From an uncultured Collinsella sp. (GTDB lineage: Bacteria; Actinomycetota; Coriobacteriia; Coriobacteriales; Coriobacteriaceae): a DNA stretch of 64,000 nucleotides. A program made the position numbers and the translations under genes. The notes beneath the pieces were generated by a model. That model was not told the origin of the DNA and did no database searches. It saw only the letters and a program-made list of their open reading frames with translations. Below are positions 8,133-23,540 of this stretch, in pieces; position 1 is the first letter of the stretch, and the number at the start of each line of letters is the position of its first letter. Location of the stretch: positions 124,001 to 188,000 of the forward strand of contig CAUFMG010000002.1 of assembly GCA_959026725.1 (NCBI GenBank), given 5' to 3'.

Positions 8133-8386
8133 TGTTTTTCGGTCCCTCGACATCGGTAGCTCAAACTGCCATGTTCTGTGATTTGCGTCGTATCGGGTAC
8201 CCTGCCGTTGGGCAATAAAATTGCACCATTCGAGCAATAATTTGCGTTGACCTGCTGAAGAATTGTCTCTGCCTTGTAGCGACATATGGTTCCAGCGGTA
8301 AGATGCTTGGGTATCGCAATTTGGTCTGCGGCTGTGTGCCGCACGCATGGGGCGCTTTTGCGCCTGCGAAAGGATCCTTGAATAAC
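8133..8386. other. Intergenic region before galU
   Basis: About 250 bp with AT-rich patches but no ORF or strong hairpin. A TTGACC at 8247-8252 could be a -35 box, but I find no convincing -10 at the right distance. Confidence 0.4.
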
Positions 8387-9295
8387 ATGAAGGCAATCAT
8401 CCCCGCCGCCGGTCTTGGCACGCGTTTTCTGCCTGGCACCAAGTGCACCCCCAAAGAGATGCTGCCGGTTCTCGACAAGCCGGTCATCCAGTATGTCGTT
8501 GAGGAGGCGCTCGACCCCGAGGAGGTCGACGATGCCATCATCGTAACTTCTCCCGGCAAGCCCGAGCTGCTGAACTACTTCCAGCCCGATCGCTCGCTCG
8601 AGAACCTGCTGCGCGAGCGCGGCAAGAACGCCTATGCCGATGCCGTCGCCCACGCTGGCGGTATGCCGGTCGACTTCCGTTATCAGTACGAGCCCAAGGG
8701 CCTCGGCCATGCTATCCGCTCTGCTGCCGACGCCGTGGCAGGGGAGAACTTCCTGGTTCTTCTGGGCGACTACGTTGTGCCTAACCGCGACATCTGCGAC
8801 AAGATGCTCGCCGTTTCCAAGGAGCACGGTGGCGCTTCGGTTATCGCCGTCGCTGCTTGCTCGCCCGAGGAAGTCAGCCGCTACGGCGTTATCGCCGGCG
8901 AGCGCGTCGGTTCGCTCGAGGGCGCCGAGGGCGTTGCCGATGCCGAGCCGGGCGCTGTCTGGCGCATCGGCGGTCTGGTCGAGAAGCCCGCTCCCGAGGC
9001 TGCTCCGTCCAACCTGTACATCGTCGGCCGCTATCTGCTGAGCCCGCTGGTCATGGACCTGCTGGCCGATCAGCAGGCTGGTAAGGGCGGCGAGATCCAG
9101 CTCACCGACGCAATGGCCCGTTCGCTCGATCGCGAGGCCATGTATGCGGTCGTCATCGACCCGCTGTCGGGCTACGACACCGGCACTCCCTCTGGCTGGA
9201 TGGCCACCAACGCCCTCATGGCTGCAAGCGACCCCCGCTTTGCCAGCGCCTTCTGGGACGCCATCGACGAGCGCGGCGGCTTGATGCGCAAGTAA
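8387..9295 (+). CDS. galU: UTP--glucose-1-phosphate uridylyltransferase
   Basis: A 302-residue nucleotidyltransferase making UDP-glucose from UTP and glucose-1-phosphate for envelope glycans and galactose metabolism. The N-terminal signature AAGLGTRFLPGTKCTPKEM (residues 6-24) carries the nucleotide-binding loop and catalytic lysines; LGDYVVPN and the later GEIQLTDAM are GalU-type. The start at 8387 is preceded by GAAAGGA at 8368-8374. Monocistronic between two terminators. Confidence 0.95.
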   Translation: MKAIIPAAGLGTRFLPGTKCTPKEMLPVLDKPVIQYVVEEALDPEEVDDAIIVTSPGKPELLNYFQPDRSLENLLRERGKNAYADAVAHAGGMPVDFRYQYEPKGLGHAIRSAADAVAGENFLVLLGDYVVPNRDICDKMLAVSKEHGGASVIAVAACSPEEVSRYGVIAGERVGSLEGAEGVADAEPGAVWRIGGLVEKPAPEAAPSNLYIVGRYLLSPLVMDLLADQQAGKGGEIQLTDAMARSLDREAMYAVVIDPLSGYDTGTPSGWMATNALMAASDPRFASAFWDAIDERGGLMRK

Positions 9296-9316
9296 GCCTT
9301 CGAGCATCGACATTTA

Positions 9317-9347
9317 CGGGTGCGGACCTCGGTCCGCGCCCGTTTTT
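9317..9347 (+). terminator. galU terminator
   Basis: CGGGTGCGGACC pairs with GGTCCGCGCCCG across a short CTC loop, followed by TTTTTA. Confidence 0.85.
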
Positions 9348-9480
9348 ATAAGAGCTGCGATTGCCGCCCCTTTGTTCACAGAAAATATATGAACAGATGT
9401 TCGATACGCATATATCTACCTGCGTGTTTTCTGTCGAAAAACTTTGCTACTCCAAAAACTCAATCGCGTCAAGGCTTTTC

Positions 9481-9508
9481 TTGCCCAACGGTCGGTACCT
9501 GATAAACT
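9481..9508 (+). promoter_or_regulatory. Candidate rpoBC promoter
   Basis: TTGCCC at 9481-9486 and TAAACT at 9503-9508 are 16 bp apart, about 75 bp before rpoB. The upstream 9360-9480 is unusually AT-rich, with an 8-bp inverted repeat (ACAGAAAA, TTTTCTGT) at about 9377 and 9427. Confidence 0.4.
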
Positions 9509-9581
9509 ATTAGGTTGCGATAACTGGCGAAGCTATGCCTCGCCAACCCACCGAGCATTTCCGTGAAGGAGGAAAAACCTG

Positions 9582-13073
<3,492 letters not shown>

Positions 13074-13079
13074 TTGACT

Positions 13080-17555
<4,476 letters not shown>

Positions 17556-17582
17556 TTTCCTAGTGCGTTAACCGTCCTTCCA

Positions 17583-17617
17583 AAGACCCGCTTCCCAACA
17601 GGGGAGCGGGTCTTTTT
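17583..17617 (+). terminator. rpoBC terminator
   Basis: AAGACCCGCTTCCC pairs with GGGGAGCGGGTCTT around an AACA loop, followed by a T tract; 28 nt after the rpoC stop. Confidence 0.92.
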
Positions 17618-17623
17618 TGATGA

Positions 17624-17816
17624 GGAACGTTGCCCCGACGAGCACGTCGGATTCCCGGAACGGGCCGCCCGCTGTTTAAGTTTGTCGCGAGTTCCGCACG
17701 CAAAGGAAAGCACTTAATGTGCTTTCCGTCTTGCGCAGGACTGTAGAGCAGCAAACTTAAACAGCGGGCGGCCCGTTCTGGGAATCTGCCCCCGCGCACA
17801 GAAGGGGATTCCTTTT
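17624..17816 (+). repeat. Structured intergenic element, copy A
   Basis: A 193-nt unit with a near-perfect 35-bp stem (17650-17684 with 17752-17786). Around it are a small 5' hairpin CCGAC..GTCGG and a 3' segment ending GGGGATTCCTTTT. Inside the stem a conserved core holds the perfect hairpin GGAAAGCAC TTAAT GTGCTTTCC and the unpaired string CAGGACTGTAGAGCAG. It sits after the rpoC terminator and before the ECF promoter. Confidence 0.85.
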
Positions 17817-17824
17817 GCCAAAAA

Positions 17825-17842
17825 GGGACAGGTTTATTTTGG
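17825..17842 (-). repeat. Dispersed repeat, family 4, fragment
   Basis: GGGACAGGTTTATTTTGG is the reverse complement of the conserved half of the 44-bp repeat at 19591-19634 and 47576-47619. It lies directly beside copy A, as the 19591 copy lies beside copy B. Confidence 0.7.
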
Positions 17843-17863
17843 TAGGTTATTCATGCTTGAATT

Positions 17864-17892
17864 TGAAACATTCCGTTCGGTCAAAGCGTATC
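17864..17892 (+). promoter_or_regulatory. ECF-type promoter of the sigma/partner operon
   Basis: TGAAAC at 17864-17869, a 17-bp spacer and CGTATC at 17887-17892 match the ECF promoter pattern typified by Bacillus SigW (TGAAAC, 16-17 bp, CGTATA). It is 48 bp upstream of the ECF sigma gene, so positive autoregulation is the natural reading. That this sigma factor uses it is inference. Confidence 0.6.
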
Positions 17893-17940
17893 TATGGTGA
17901 GGGCCTCATCAAGAATCATTAACGTCACCGGGAGGTGATT

Positions 17941-18459
17941 ATGGAAGAACAAGCATTTAGACAGGCGGTCGAAGATCACCGGGATGTCGTGTTTCGGATC
18001 GCATTGACGTACCTACGCGATCGTGCCGATGCCGACGATGTTGCCCAAGATGTCTTTCTTAAGTTGCTCAAAAGCGATGGACACTTTGATAGTTGGGAGC
18101 ATCTTCGTCGCTGGCTTATTCGGGTCACGATCAATGAATGCAAATCGCTCTTTCGAAAGCCATGGAGGCGCATAGAGGATATTGAGAACTTGGCCGATTC
18201 ACTCTCGGCAGCGCAGGATGAGACCAAGGTGGTCCTGTCAGACGTTATGCGACTTCCGGAACGATTCCGTGTTCCCATCGTGCTCTATTACTATCTAGGC
18301 TTTTCGACCTCAGAGATTGCCGAGTTGTTGCATGTACCAGCCGCGACCGTTCGAACGCGTTTAGCTCGCGGTCGATCGAAGCTCAAATTCATCCTAGAGG
18401 AGGGCGACCGTGAAATCCAATCAAATCAAGCAGGCCTTCGAGTCCATCCAAGCCGATAG
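17941..18459 (+). CDS. ECF-family RNA polymerase sigma factor
   Basis: A 172-residue two-domain sigma factor. Region 2 is visible as FRIALTYLRDRADADDVAQD with FLKLL (about residues 18-42). Region 4 follows as PIVLYYYLGFSTSEIAELL then PAATVRTRLARGRSKLK (about 117-152), a typical helix-turn-helix. GGGAGG at 17930-17935 favours the ATG at 17941; a GTG two codons upstream would overlap that site. The last 50 bases overlap the next gene. It would redirect RNA polymerase in response to whatever its membrane partner senses. Confidence 0.92.
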   Translation: MEEQAFRQAVEDHRDVVFRIALTYLRDRADADDVAQDVFLKLLKSDGHFDSWEHLRRWLIRVTINECKSLFRKPWRRIEDIENLADSLSAAQDETKVVLSDVMRLPERFRVPIVLYYYLGFSTSEIAELLHVPAATVRTRLARGRSKLKFILEEGDREIQSNQAGLRVHPSR

Positions 18460-19486
18460 CAATCTTGCAGATCGCGTCCTTAATACCGCTGCGGGTGAGC
18501 CGCTTCATCGAAAGGGCCACGCGAAGCCTCTCTATGTTGCCGTAATCGGATGTCTTGTCGGAGTGCTGGCGACCGGAGGGGTCGCCTACGCCGTCGTCAA
18601 TTCCAGATATTTTGCCTCAGCCTGGGGAAACCACGGCAACGGGGATTCCATTACCTGGACCAACGGTGGCTCATCGGGGACTAAATACACCTACACCAGA
18701 GAGTTTGGTGATGGCATCGCGCCCCAAAGCCTGGAGGGTGCAGTTCAGAAAGTTAATCTGTCCGTCGAGGGTAACGGCTATACGCTCGATATCCATGAGA
18801 TGGCTATTGACCAAAACGGCTGCGGCGCCGTGACGTTTACGTTGTCAAATCCAAATGGAGTTAACTACTACAAGCCAGCAGCAGAGATTGGCGAACTTGT
18901 TCTCTATGGTGAAGAAGAGCAGGGCATCGGCACGCCCGATATGAAGTTCGGCGAGGAATGGCCTGACACACGCAGCACAATTGATAAGGACACATCAAGC
19001 GATACTGTCATTAATGGCACGATGTACTTTGCCGCTATGGATCGCGAGCGAGATTTGCAACATGCTGTCACCTGGAATATCCATTGGACCGAGGGTGAAG
19101 GTGAGAGTGCGAGGCGGTTTGAGGCGTCGACACCCGAGTTCAATATTGGAGCGTACGTCGATACAAAGGAACTCCGCTCCGGTGACTCGCCTCTTGAGAT
19201 TAGCCCGTTTTCCATCCAGACGCACATCGATGGTTTGGGCTATGAAGCAGTTGATAATAAGCTGACCGTCAGCTACAAGGATGGATCGGAGCAGATTATC
19301 GAAGATGACGACGCAGGGGTGTTCAACTTATATTTTTCTTATGGGCGCAATAGCGGAGAGAACATCTGGGTGCCAACGAAGTTGATTGATGTCGATCAAG
19401 TTGTCTCGGTAACCCTTGAAATTGTGAGGTATACATCAACAGGGGAGACCGAAACGAAAGAGCCCTTTACCATCGTCTATTCGTAA
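18410..19486 (+). CDS. Single-span membrane protein, probable anti-sigma/sensor partner of the ECF factor
   Basis: A 358-residue protein: about 40 cytoplasmic residues, one membrane helix at roughly 41-63 (LYVAVIGCLVGVLATGGVAYAV), then about 295 extracytoplasmic residues of beta-rich character (many Thr, Gly, aromatic residues). This layout, and the 50-bp overlap with the sigma gene, match membrane anti-sigma-like proteins coupled to ECF factors (DUF4179-like families), but I see no canonical zinc anti-sigma motif. GTG at 18410 follows GAGGAGGGCG. The extracytoplasmic domain presumably senses an envelope signal. Function is inferred from context. Confidence 0.7.
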   Translation: MKSNQIKQAFESIQADSNLADRVLNTAAGEPLHRKGHAKPLYVAVIGCLVGVLATGGVAYAVVNSRYFASAWGNHGNGDSITWTNGGSSGTKYTYTREFGDGIAPQSLEGAVQKVNLSVEGNGYTLDIHEMAIDQNGCGAVTFTLSNPNGVNYYKPAAEIGELVLYGEEEQGIGTPDMKFGEEWPDTRSTIDKDTSSDTVINGTMYFAAMDRERDLQHAVTWNIHWTEGEGESARRFEASTPEFNIGAYVDTKELRSGDSPLEISPFSIQTHIDGLGYEAVDNKLTVSYKDGSEQIIEDDDAGVFNLYFSYGRNSGENIWVPTKLIDVDQVVSVTLEIVRYTSTGETETKEPFTIVYS

Positions 19487-19491
19487 GATTT

Positions 19492-19527
19492 GGGGTCGCT
19501 TCCTACTAGGGGAAGCGGCCTCTTTTG
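19492..19527 (+). terminator. Terminator of the sigma/partner operon
   Basis: GGGGTCGCTTCC pairs with GGAAGCGGCCTC (one mismatch, one G-U) and TTTT follows, just after the stop at 19486. Confidence 0.75.
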
Positions 19528-19590
19528 CGTTAAATGGAAACGCCGCCGATTTCCATGCGACAGATGAGAGCAGATCACCGCTGGAGCGCG

Positions 19591-19634
19591 ACGTTTCCCC
19601 AGATAAAACCGACCAAAATAAACCTGTCCCTATT
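19591..19634. repeat. Dispersed repeat, family 4, copy 1
   Basis: A 44-bp sequence starting ACGTTTCCCCAGATAAAACC and ending AAACCTGTCCCTATT; it differs from 47576-47619 at only three positions. It ends 7 bp before copy B of the structured element. Confidence 0.8.
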
Positions 19635-19640
19635 CGGAAG

Positions 19641-19833
19641 GGAACGTTGCCCCGACAAGCACGTCGGATTCCCGGTCCGGGCGGCCCGCTGTTTAAGTTT
19701 GTCGCGAGTTCCGCACGCAAAGGAAAGCACTTAATGTGCTTTCCGTCTTGCGCAGGACTGTAGAGCAGCAAACTTAAACAGCGGGCCGCCCGGGCCGGGA
19801 ATCCGCCCCCGCGCACAGGAGGGGATTCCTTTT
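19641..19833 (+). repeat. Structured intergenic element, copy B
   Basis: A 193-nt unit, the same length as copy A and nearly identical in core. The 35-bp stem pairs 19667-19701 with 19769-19803. Differences from A fall mostly in the stem and are compensated: A has GAACGGGCC opposite GGCCCGTTC, B has GTCCGGGCG opposite CGCCCGGGC. It lies just upstream of the rpsL promoter. Confidence 0.85.
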
Positions 19834-19888
19834 GTGTAGGCTTTGCGGAAATATGGCTATTTTGGGATACGCCCGGCGGCGTGGTCTG

Positions 19889-19917
19889 TTGACGGCACAG
19901 CTAACGCCACGTATCCT
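19889..19917 (+). promoter_or_regulatory. rpsL (str operon) promoter
   Basis: TTGACG at 19889-19894, a 17-bp spacer and TATCCT at 19912-19917. GGATACG (19865-19871) and CGTATCC (19910-19916) form an inverted repeat that spans the promoter and covers the -10. Confidence 0.65.
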
Positions 19918-20010
19918 ATCGAACTGCGTGTTTCGTAGGGGGATGCTGACCCCTCGATTCAAGCCGTTGCACTTTACAGAAAGCTGGAATCATTCGAGAA
20001 GGAGTACGCT

Positions 20011-20388
20011 TTGCCTACTATTAACCAGCTGGTTCGCCAGGGCCGTCGTTCCGTGCCCAAGAAGTCCAAGAACGCTGCTCTGCAGCACAACTCCCAGAAG
20101 CGCGGCGTGTGCACCCGCGTCTTCACCACGAGCCCCAAGAAGCCGAACTCGGCTCTTCGTAAGGTTGCCCGTGTTCGCCTCGTCAACGGCATCGAAGTTA
20201 CTGCTTACATCCCGGGTGAGGGCCACAACCTGCAGGAGCACTCTATCGTGCTCGTCCGCGGCGGTCGTGTCCGTGACCTCCCTGGTGTCCGTTATCACGT
20301 CATCCGTGGCGCCTACGACGCTGCTCCGGTCCAGAACCGTATGCAGGCCCGTTCCAAGTACGGTGCTAAGCGCCCTAAGGCTAAATAA
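20011..20388 (+). CDS. rpsL: 30S ribosomal protein S12
   Basis: A 125-residue S12, the decoding-centre protein. TTSPKKPNSALRK carries the wild-type lysine of the streptomycin-contact loop, and PGEGHNLQEHS follows. In the second contact loop the sequence is GGRVRDLPGVRY, so residue 88 is Arg (CGT at 20272) where most bacteria have Lys. A TTG start at 20011 is used, 6 nt after GAGAAGGAG. First gene of rpsL-rpsG-fusA-rpsJ. Confidence 0.98.
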   Translation: MPTINQLVRQGRRSVPKKSKNAALQHNSQKRGVCTRVFTTSPKKPNSALRKVARVRLVNGIEVTAYIPGEGHNLQEHSIVLVRGGRVRDLPGVRYHVIRGAYDAAPVQNRMQARSKYGAKRPKAK

Positions 20389-20461
20389 GCCAGATAATGT
20401 TTTGATACTTTCGCCGTGTGCCGCCTAAGCGCCGCACGGTAGACACTTAAGGAGATTTCAC

Positions 20462-20935
20462 ATGCCGCGTCGTGCAGCAGCTAATCGTCGTGAGGTTCAG
20501 CCTGACGCCGTTTACAACAACCGCCTGGTGACTCAGCTCATCAACAAGGTCCTTCTTGACGGCAAGAAGGCCACCGCTGAGCGCATCGTTTACACCGCTT
20601 TCGAGATCGTTGCCGAGAAGTCCGAGGGTGGCGACGCTCTCGCTACCTTCAAGAAGGCTATGGACAACGTCAAGCCCACGCTCGAGGTTAAGCCCAAGCG
20701 TGTCGGTGGCGCTACCTATCAGGTCCCGATGGAGGTCAACTCCCGTCGTTCCACCGCTCTGGGTATCCGCTGGATCGTCAACTTCTCCCGCGCTCGCAAG
20801 GAGAAGACCATGGCCGAGCGTCTCGCCAACGAGATCCTCGACGCTTCCAACGGCCTGGGCGCTTCCGTCAAGAAGCGTGAGGACGTCTTCAAGATGGCCG
20901 AGGCCAACCGCGCGTTCTCTCACTATCGTTGGTAA
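20462..20935 (+). CDS. rpsG: 30S ribosomal protein S7
   Basis: A 157-residue S7, primary binder of the 16S 3' domain. MPRRAAANRREVQPDAVYNN is the standard opening and VGGATYQVPMEV the conserved middle. AAGGAG precedes the ATG. It lies 73 bp after rpsL and 20 bp before fusA. Confidence 0.98.
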   Translation: MPRRAAANRREVQPDAVYNNRLVTQLINKVLLDGKKATAERIVYTAFEIVAEKSEGGDALATFKKAMDNVKPTLEVKPKRVGGATYQVPMEVNSRRSTALGIRWIVNFSRARKEKTMAERLANEILDASNGLGASVKKREDVFKMAEANRAFSHYRW

Positions 20936-20955
20936 GTTTAAGGTAAGGAACTAAC

Positions 20956-23055
20956 ATGGCTAAGCCTAAGTACAAGCTTTCCGATACCCGTAACATCGGC
21001 ATCATGGCCCACATCGATGCCGGTAAGACCACCACGACCGAGCGTATTCTTTACTACACCGGTAAGACCCACAAGATCGGTGAGGTCCATGAGGGCGCTG
21101 CCACCATGGACTGGATGGTTCAGGAGCAGGAGCGCGGCGTAACCATTACCTCCGCTGCTACCACGTGCTTCTGGAAGAAGGACGGTACCGACTACCGCAT
21201 CCAGATCATCGACACCCCGGGCCACGTTGACTTCACCGCCGAGGTCGAGCGCTGCCTGCGCGTCCTCGATGGCGCTGTCGCCGTCTTCGACGCCGTTGCC
21301 GGTGTTCAGCCCCAGTCTGAGACCGTTTGGCGTCAGGCTTCTACCTTCAACGTCCCCCGCATCGCCTTCATCAACAAGTATGACCGCGTGGGCGCAGACT
21401 TCTTCAACGCTATCGAGACCATGAAGGATCGTCTCGACGCCAACGCCGTGGCCGCTCAGGTCCCGATGGGCGCCGAGGACAACTTCTGGGGCGTCATCGA
21501 CCTCGTCACCATGACTGCTTGGGACTTCAAGGCCGACGACAAGGGCATGACCTACCCCGAGCCGATGGACGAGATCCCGGCTGAGTTTGCTGACATCGCT
21601 GCCACCAAGCGCGAGGAGCTCCTCGACGCTGCTGCCAGCTTTGACGACGAGCTCATGGAGAAGATCCTCATGGAGGAGGACTTCACCGTCGAGGAGCTCA
21701 AGGCTGCCCTGCGTAAGGGCGTTCTGGCCAACGAGCTCAACCTCGTCTTCGTGGGCTCCGCCTACAAGAACAAGGGCGTTCAGGAGCTGCTCGACGCTGT
21801 CGTCGACTACCTGCCCAGCCCGCTCGACGTTGAGGCCGTCACCGGTACCGATCCGGATACCGGCGAGGAGATCCAGCGTCATCCTTCCTTCGACGAGCCT
21901 TTCTCCGGCCTGGTCTTCAAGATCATGACCGACCCGTTCGTCGGTAAGCTCACCTACGTCCGCGTTTACTCCGGCCGCGCCGAGTCCGGCTCCTACGTGG
22001 TCAACGCTTCCAACGGTCAGCGCGAGCGCCTCGGCCGCATCCTCGAGATGAACGCCGCCGAGCGTATCGACCGTGACGACGCTGCCGCCGGCGACATCGT
22101 CGCTTGCGTCGGCTTCAAGAACTCCACCACCGGTGACACCCTGTGCGCCGAGGGCAAGGAGATCGTCCTCGAGAAGATCGAGTTCGCTAAGCCCGTTATC
22201 GACGTTGCCATCGAGCCCAAGACCAAGGCCGAGCAGGACAAGATGTCCCTGGCTCTGACCAAGCTCGCCGAGGAGGACCCGACCTTCCAGGTGTCCACCA
22301 ACCACGAGACCGGCCAGACCATCATCGCCGGCATGGGCGAGCTGCACCTCGAGATCATCGTCGACCGTCTGCTCCGCGAGTTCAAGGTTGACGCTAACGT
22401 TGGTAAGCCCCAGGTTGCCTACCGCGAGACCGCTGGTCACGACGTCGAGAAGGCTGAGGGCAAGTTCGTCCGTCAGTCCGGCGGTCGCGGTCAGTACGGT
22501 CACGCCGTCATCAAGCTCGAGAAGATGGAGGAGGGCTTCGGCTACGAGTTCGTCAACGCTATCGTCGGCGGCGTCGTGCCTAAGGAGTACATCCCGTCCA
22601 TCGACAAGGGCATCCAGGAGGCCCTGAACACCGGTGTTATCGCCGGCTTCCCGGTCCTCGACGTTAAGGTCACCCTGTTCGACGGTTCTTACCACGAGGT
22701 CGACTCCTCTGAGGCCGCCTTCAAGATCGCCGGTTCCATGGCTATCAAGGACGCCCTCAAGAAGTCCGATCCGCAGCTGCTCGAGCCGATCATGGCTGTC
22801 GAGGTCGAGACCCCCGAGCAGTACATGGGCGACGTTATGGGCAACCTCTCCGGTCGCCGCGGCAAGATCGAGGGCATGGAGGATCGCAAAAACAGCAAGC
22901 TCATCCGTGCCAAGGTGCCGCTGGGCGAGATGTTCGGTTACGCTACCGACCTTCGCTCCCAGACCCAGGGCCGTGCATCCTACACGATGCAGTTCGACTC
23001 TTATGAGCCCGCGCCCAAGTCCATCGTGGACGAGGTCATGAGCAAGAATGCCTAA
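20956..23055 (+). CDS. fusA: Elongation factor G
   Basis: A 699-residue translocase GTPase. G1 is AHIDAGKTTTTE, G3 DTPGHVDF and G4 NKYD (the family usually has NKMD); the switch I RGVTITSAATT and domain IV GGRGQYGHA are intact. The ATG follows AAGGAA. No tuf gene follows, unlike the common str operon; rpsJ comes next after 60 bp. Confidence 0.98.
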   Translation: MAKPKYKLSDTRNIGIMAHIDAGKTTTTERILYYTGKTHKIGEVHEGAATMDWMVQEQERGVTITSAATTCFWKKDGTDYRIQIIDTPGHVDFTAEVERCLRVLDGAVAVFDAVAGVQPQSETVWRQASTFNVPRIAFINKYDRVGADFFNAIETMKDRLDANAVAAQVPMGAEDNFWGVIDLVTMTAWDFKADDKGMTYPEPMDEIPAEFADIAATKREELLDAAASFDDELMEKILMEEDFTVEELKAALRKGVLANELNLVFVGSAYKNKGVQELLDAVVDYLPSPLDVEAVTGTDPDTGEEIQRHPSFDEPFSGLVFKIMTDPFVGKLTYVRVYSGRAESGSYVVNASNGQRERLGRILEMNAAERIDRDDAAAGDIVACVGFKNSTTGDTLCAEGKEIVLEKIEFAKPVIDVAIEPKTKAEQDKMSLALTKLAEEDPTFQVSTNHETGQTIIAGMGELHLEIIVDRLLREFKVDANVGKPQVAYRETAGHDVEKAEGKFVRQSGGRGQYGHAVIKLEKMEEGFGYEFVNAIVGGVVPKEYIPSIDKGIQEALNTGVIAGFPVLDVKVTLFDGSYHEVDSSEAAFKIAGSMAIKDALKKSDPQLLEPIMAVEVETPEQYMGDVMGNLSGRRGKIEGMEDRKNSKLIRAKVPLGEMFGYATDLRSQTQGRASYTMQFDSYEPAPKSIVDEVMSKNA

Positions 23056-23115
23056 GTTCGAGCTCCCTGTTACGTAATCCGCGAGAACATCTCTCGCACT
23101 CTTTGGAGGTTTAAG

Positions 23116-23424
23116 TTGGCTACCCAGAAGATCCGCATTCGCCTCAAGGGCTATGATCACGAGGTCGTCGATCAGTCCGCGAAGCTCATCGTCGAGACCG
23201 CTCAGAAGACCGGCGCTCGCGTTTCCGGTCCTGTCCCCCTGCCCACCGAGCGCAACCTGTACACGGTTATCCGCTCGCCGCACGTGAACAAGGACTCCCG
23301 TGAGCAGTTCGAGATGCGCACTCACAAGCGCCTCATCGACATCCTCGACCCCACCTCGGGCACCGTTGATTCGCTCATGCGTCTCGACCTCCCCGCTGGC
23401 GTCGACATCGACATCAAGCTCTAA
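23116..23424 (+). CDS. rpsJ: 30S ribosomal protein S10
   Basis: A 102-residue S10 (IRIRLKGYDHEVVDQSAKLI at the start and HKRLIDILDPTS near the end). TTG start at 23116 with GGAGG at 23105-23109. S10 normally heads the S10 operon, but here it closes the str operon and is terminated, while rplC onward lie about 14 kb away. Confidence 0.98.
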   Translation: MATQKIRIRLKGYDHEVVDQSAKLIVETAQKTGARVSGPVPLPTERNLYTVIRSPHVNKDSREQFEMRTHKRLIDILDPTSGTVDSLMRLDLPAGVDIDIKL

Positions 23425-23443
23425 GCGATATCGCTCATAGCTT

Positions 23444-23485
23444 AAAGGGCCCCGCTGCCGTTACGGTAGCGGGGCCCTTTTGTTT
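23444..23485 (+). terminator. str operon terminator
   Basis: AAAGGGCCCCGCTGCCG pairs with CGGTAGCGGGGCCCTTT (one G-U) around TTA, followed by TGTTT; 20 nt after the rpsJ stop. The stem is symmetrical enough to serve the converging birA gene as well. Confidence 0.9.
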
Positions 23486-23540
23486 AGCATGATGGGATTG
23501 GACCGCCGGATAAGGCTGCCGAGCGGCTGGCTGTGGCGCC

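Noticed and set aside
8247..8280. galU promoter with TTGACC as -35
   Set aside because: No acceptable -10 hexamer at 15-19 bp.
18410..18459. Overlap of the sigma and partner genes as a frameshift
   Set aside because: Both reading frames are intact with normal family ends and the downstream start has its own ribosome-binding site, so it is a true overlap.
20938..23325. Long minus-strand open frame opposite fusA
   Set aside because: Artefact of codon bias; fusA is unambiguous.
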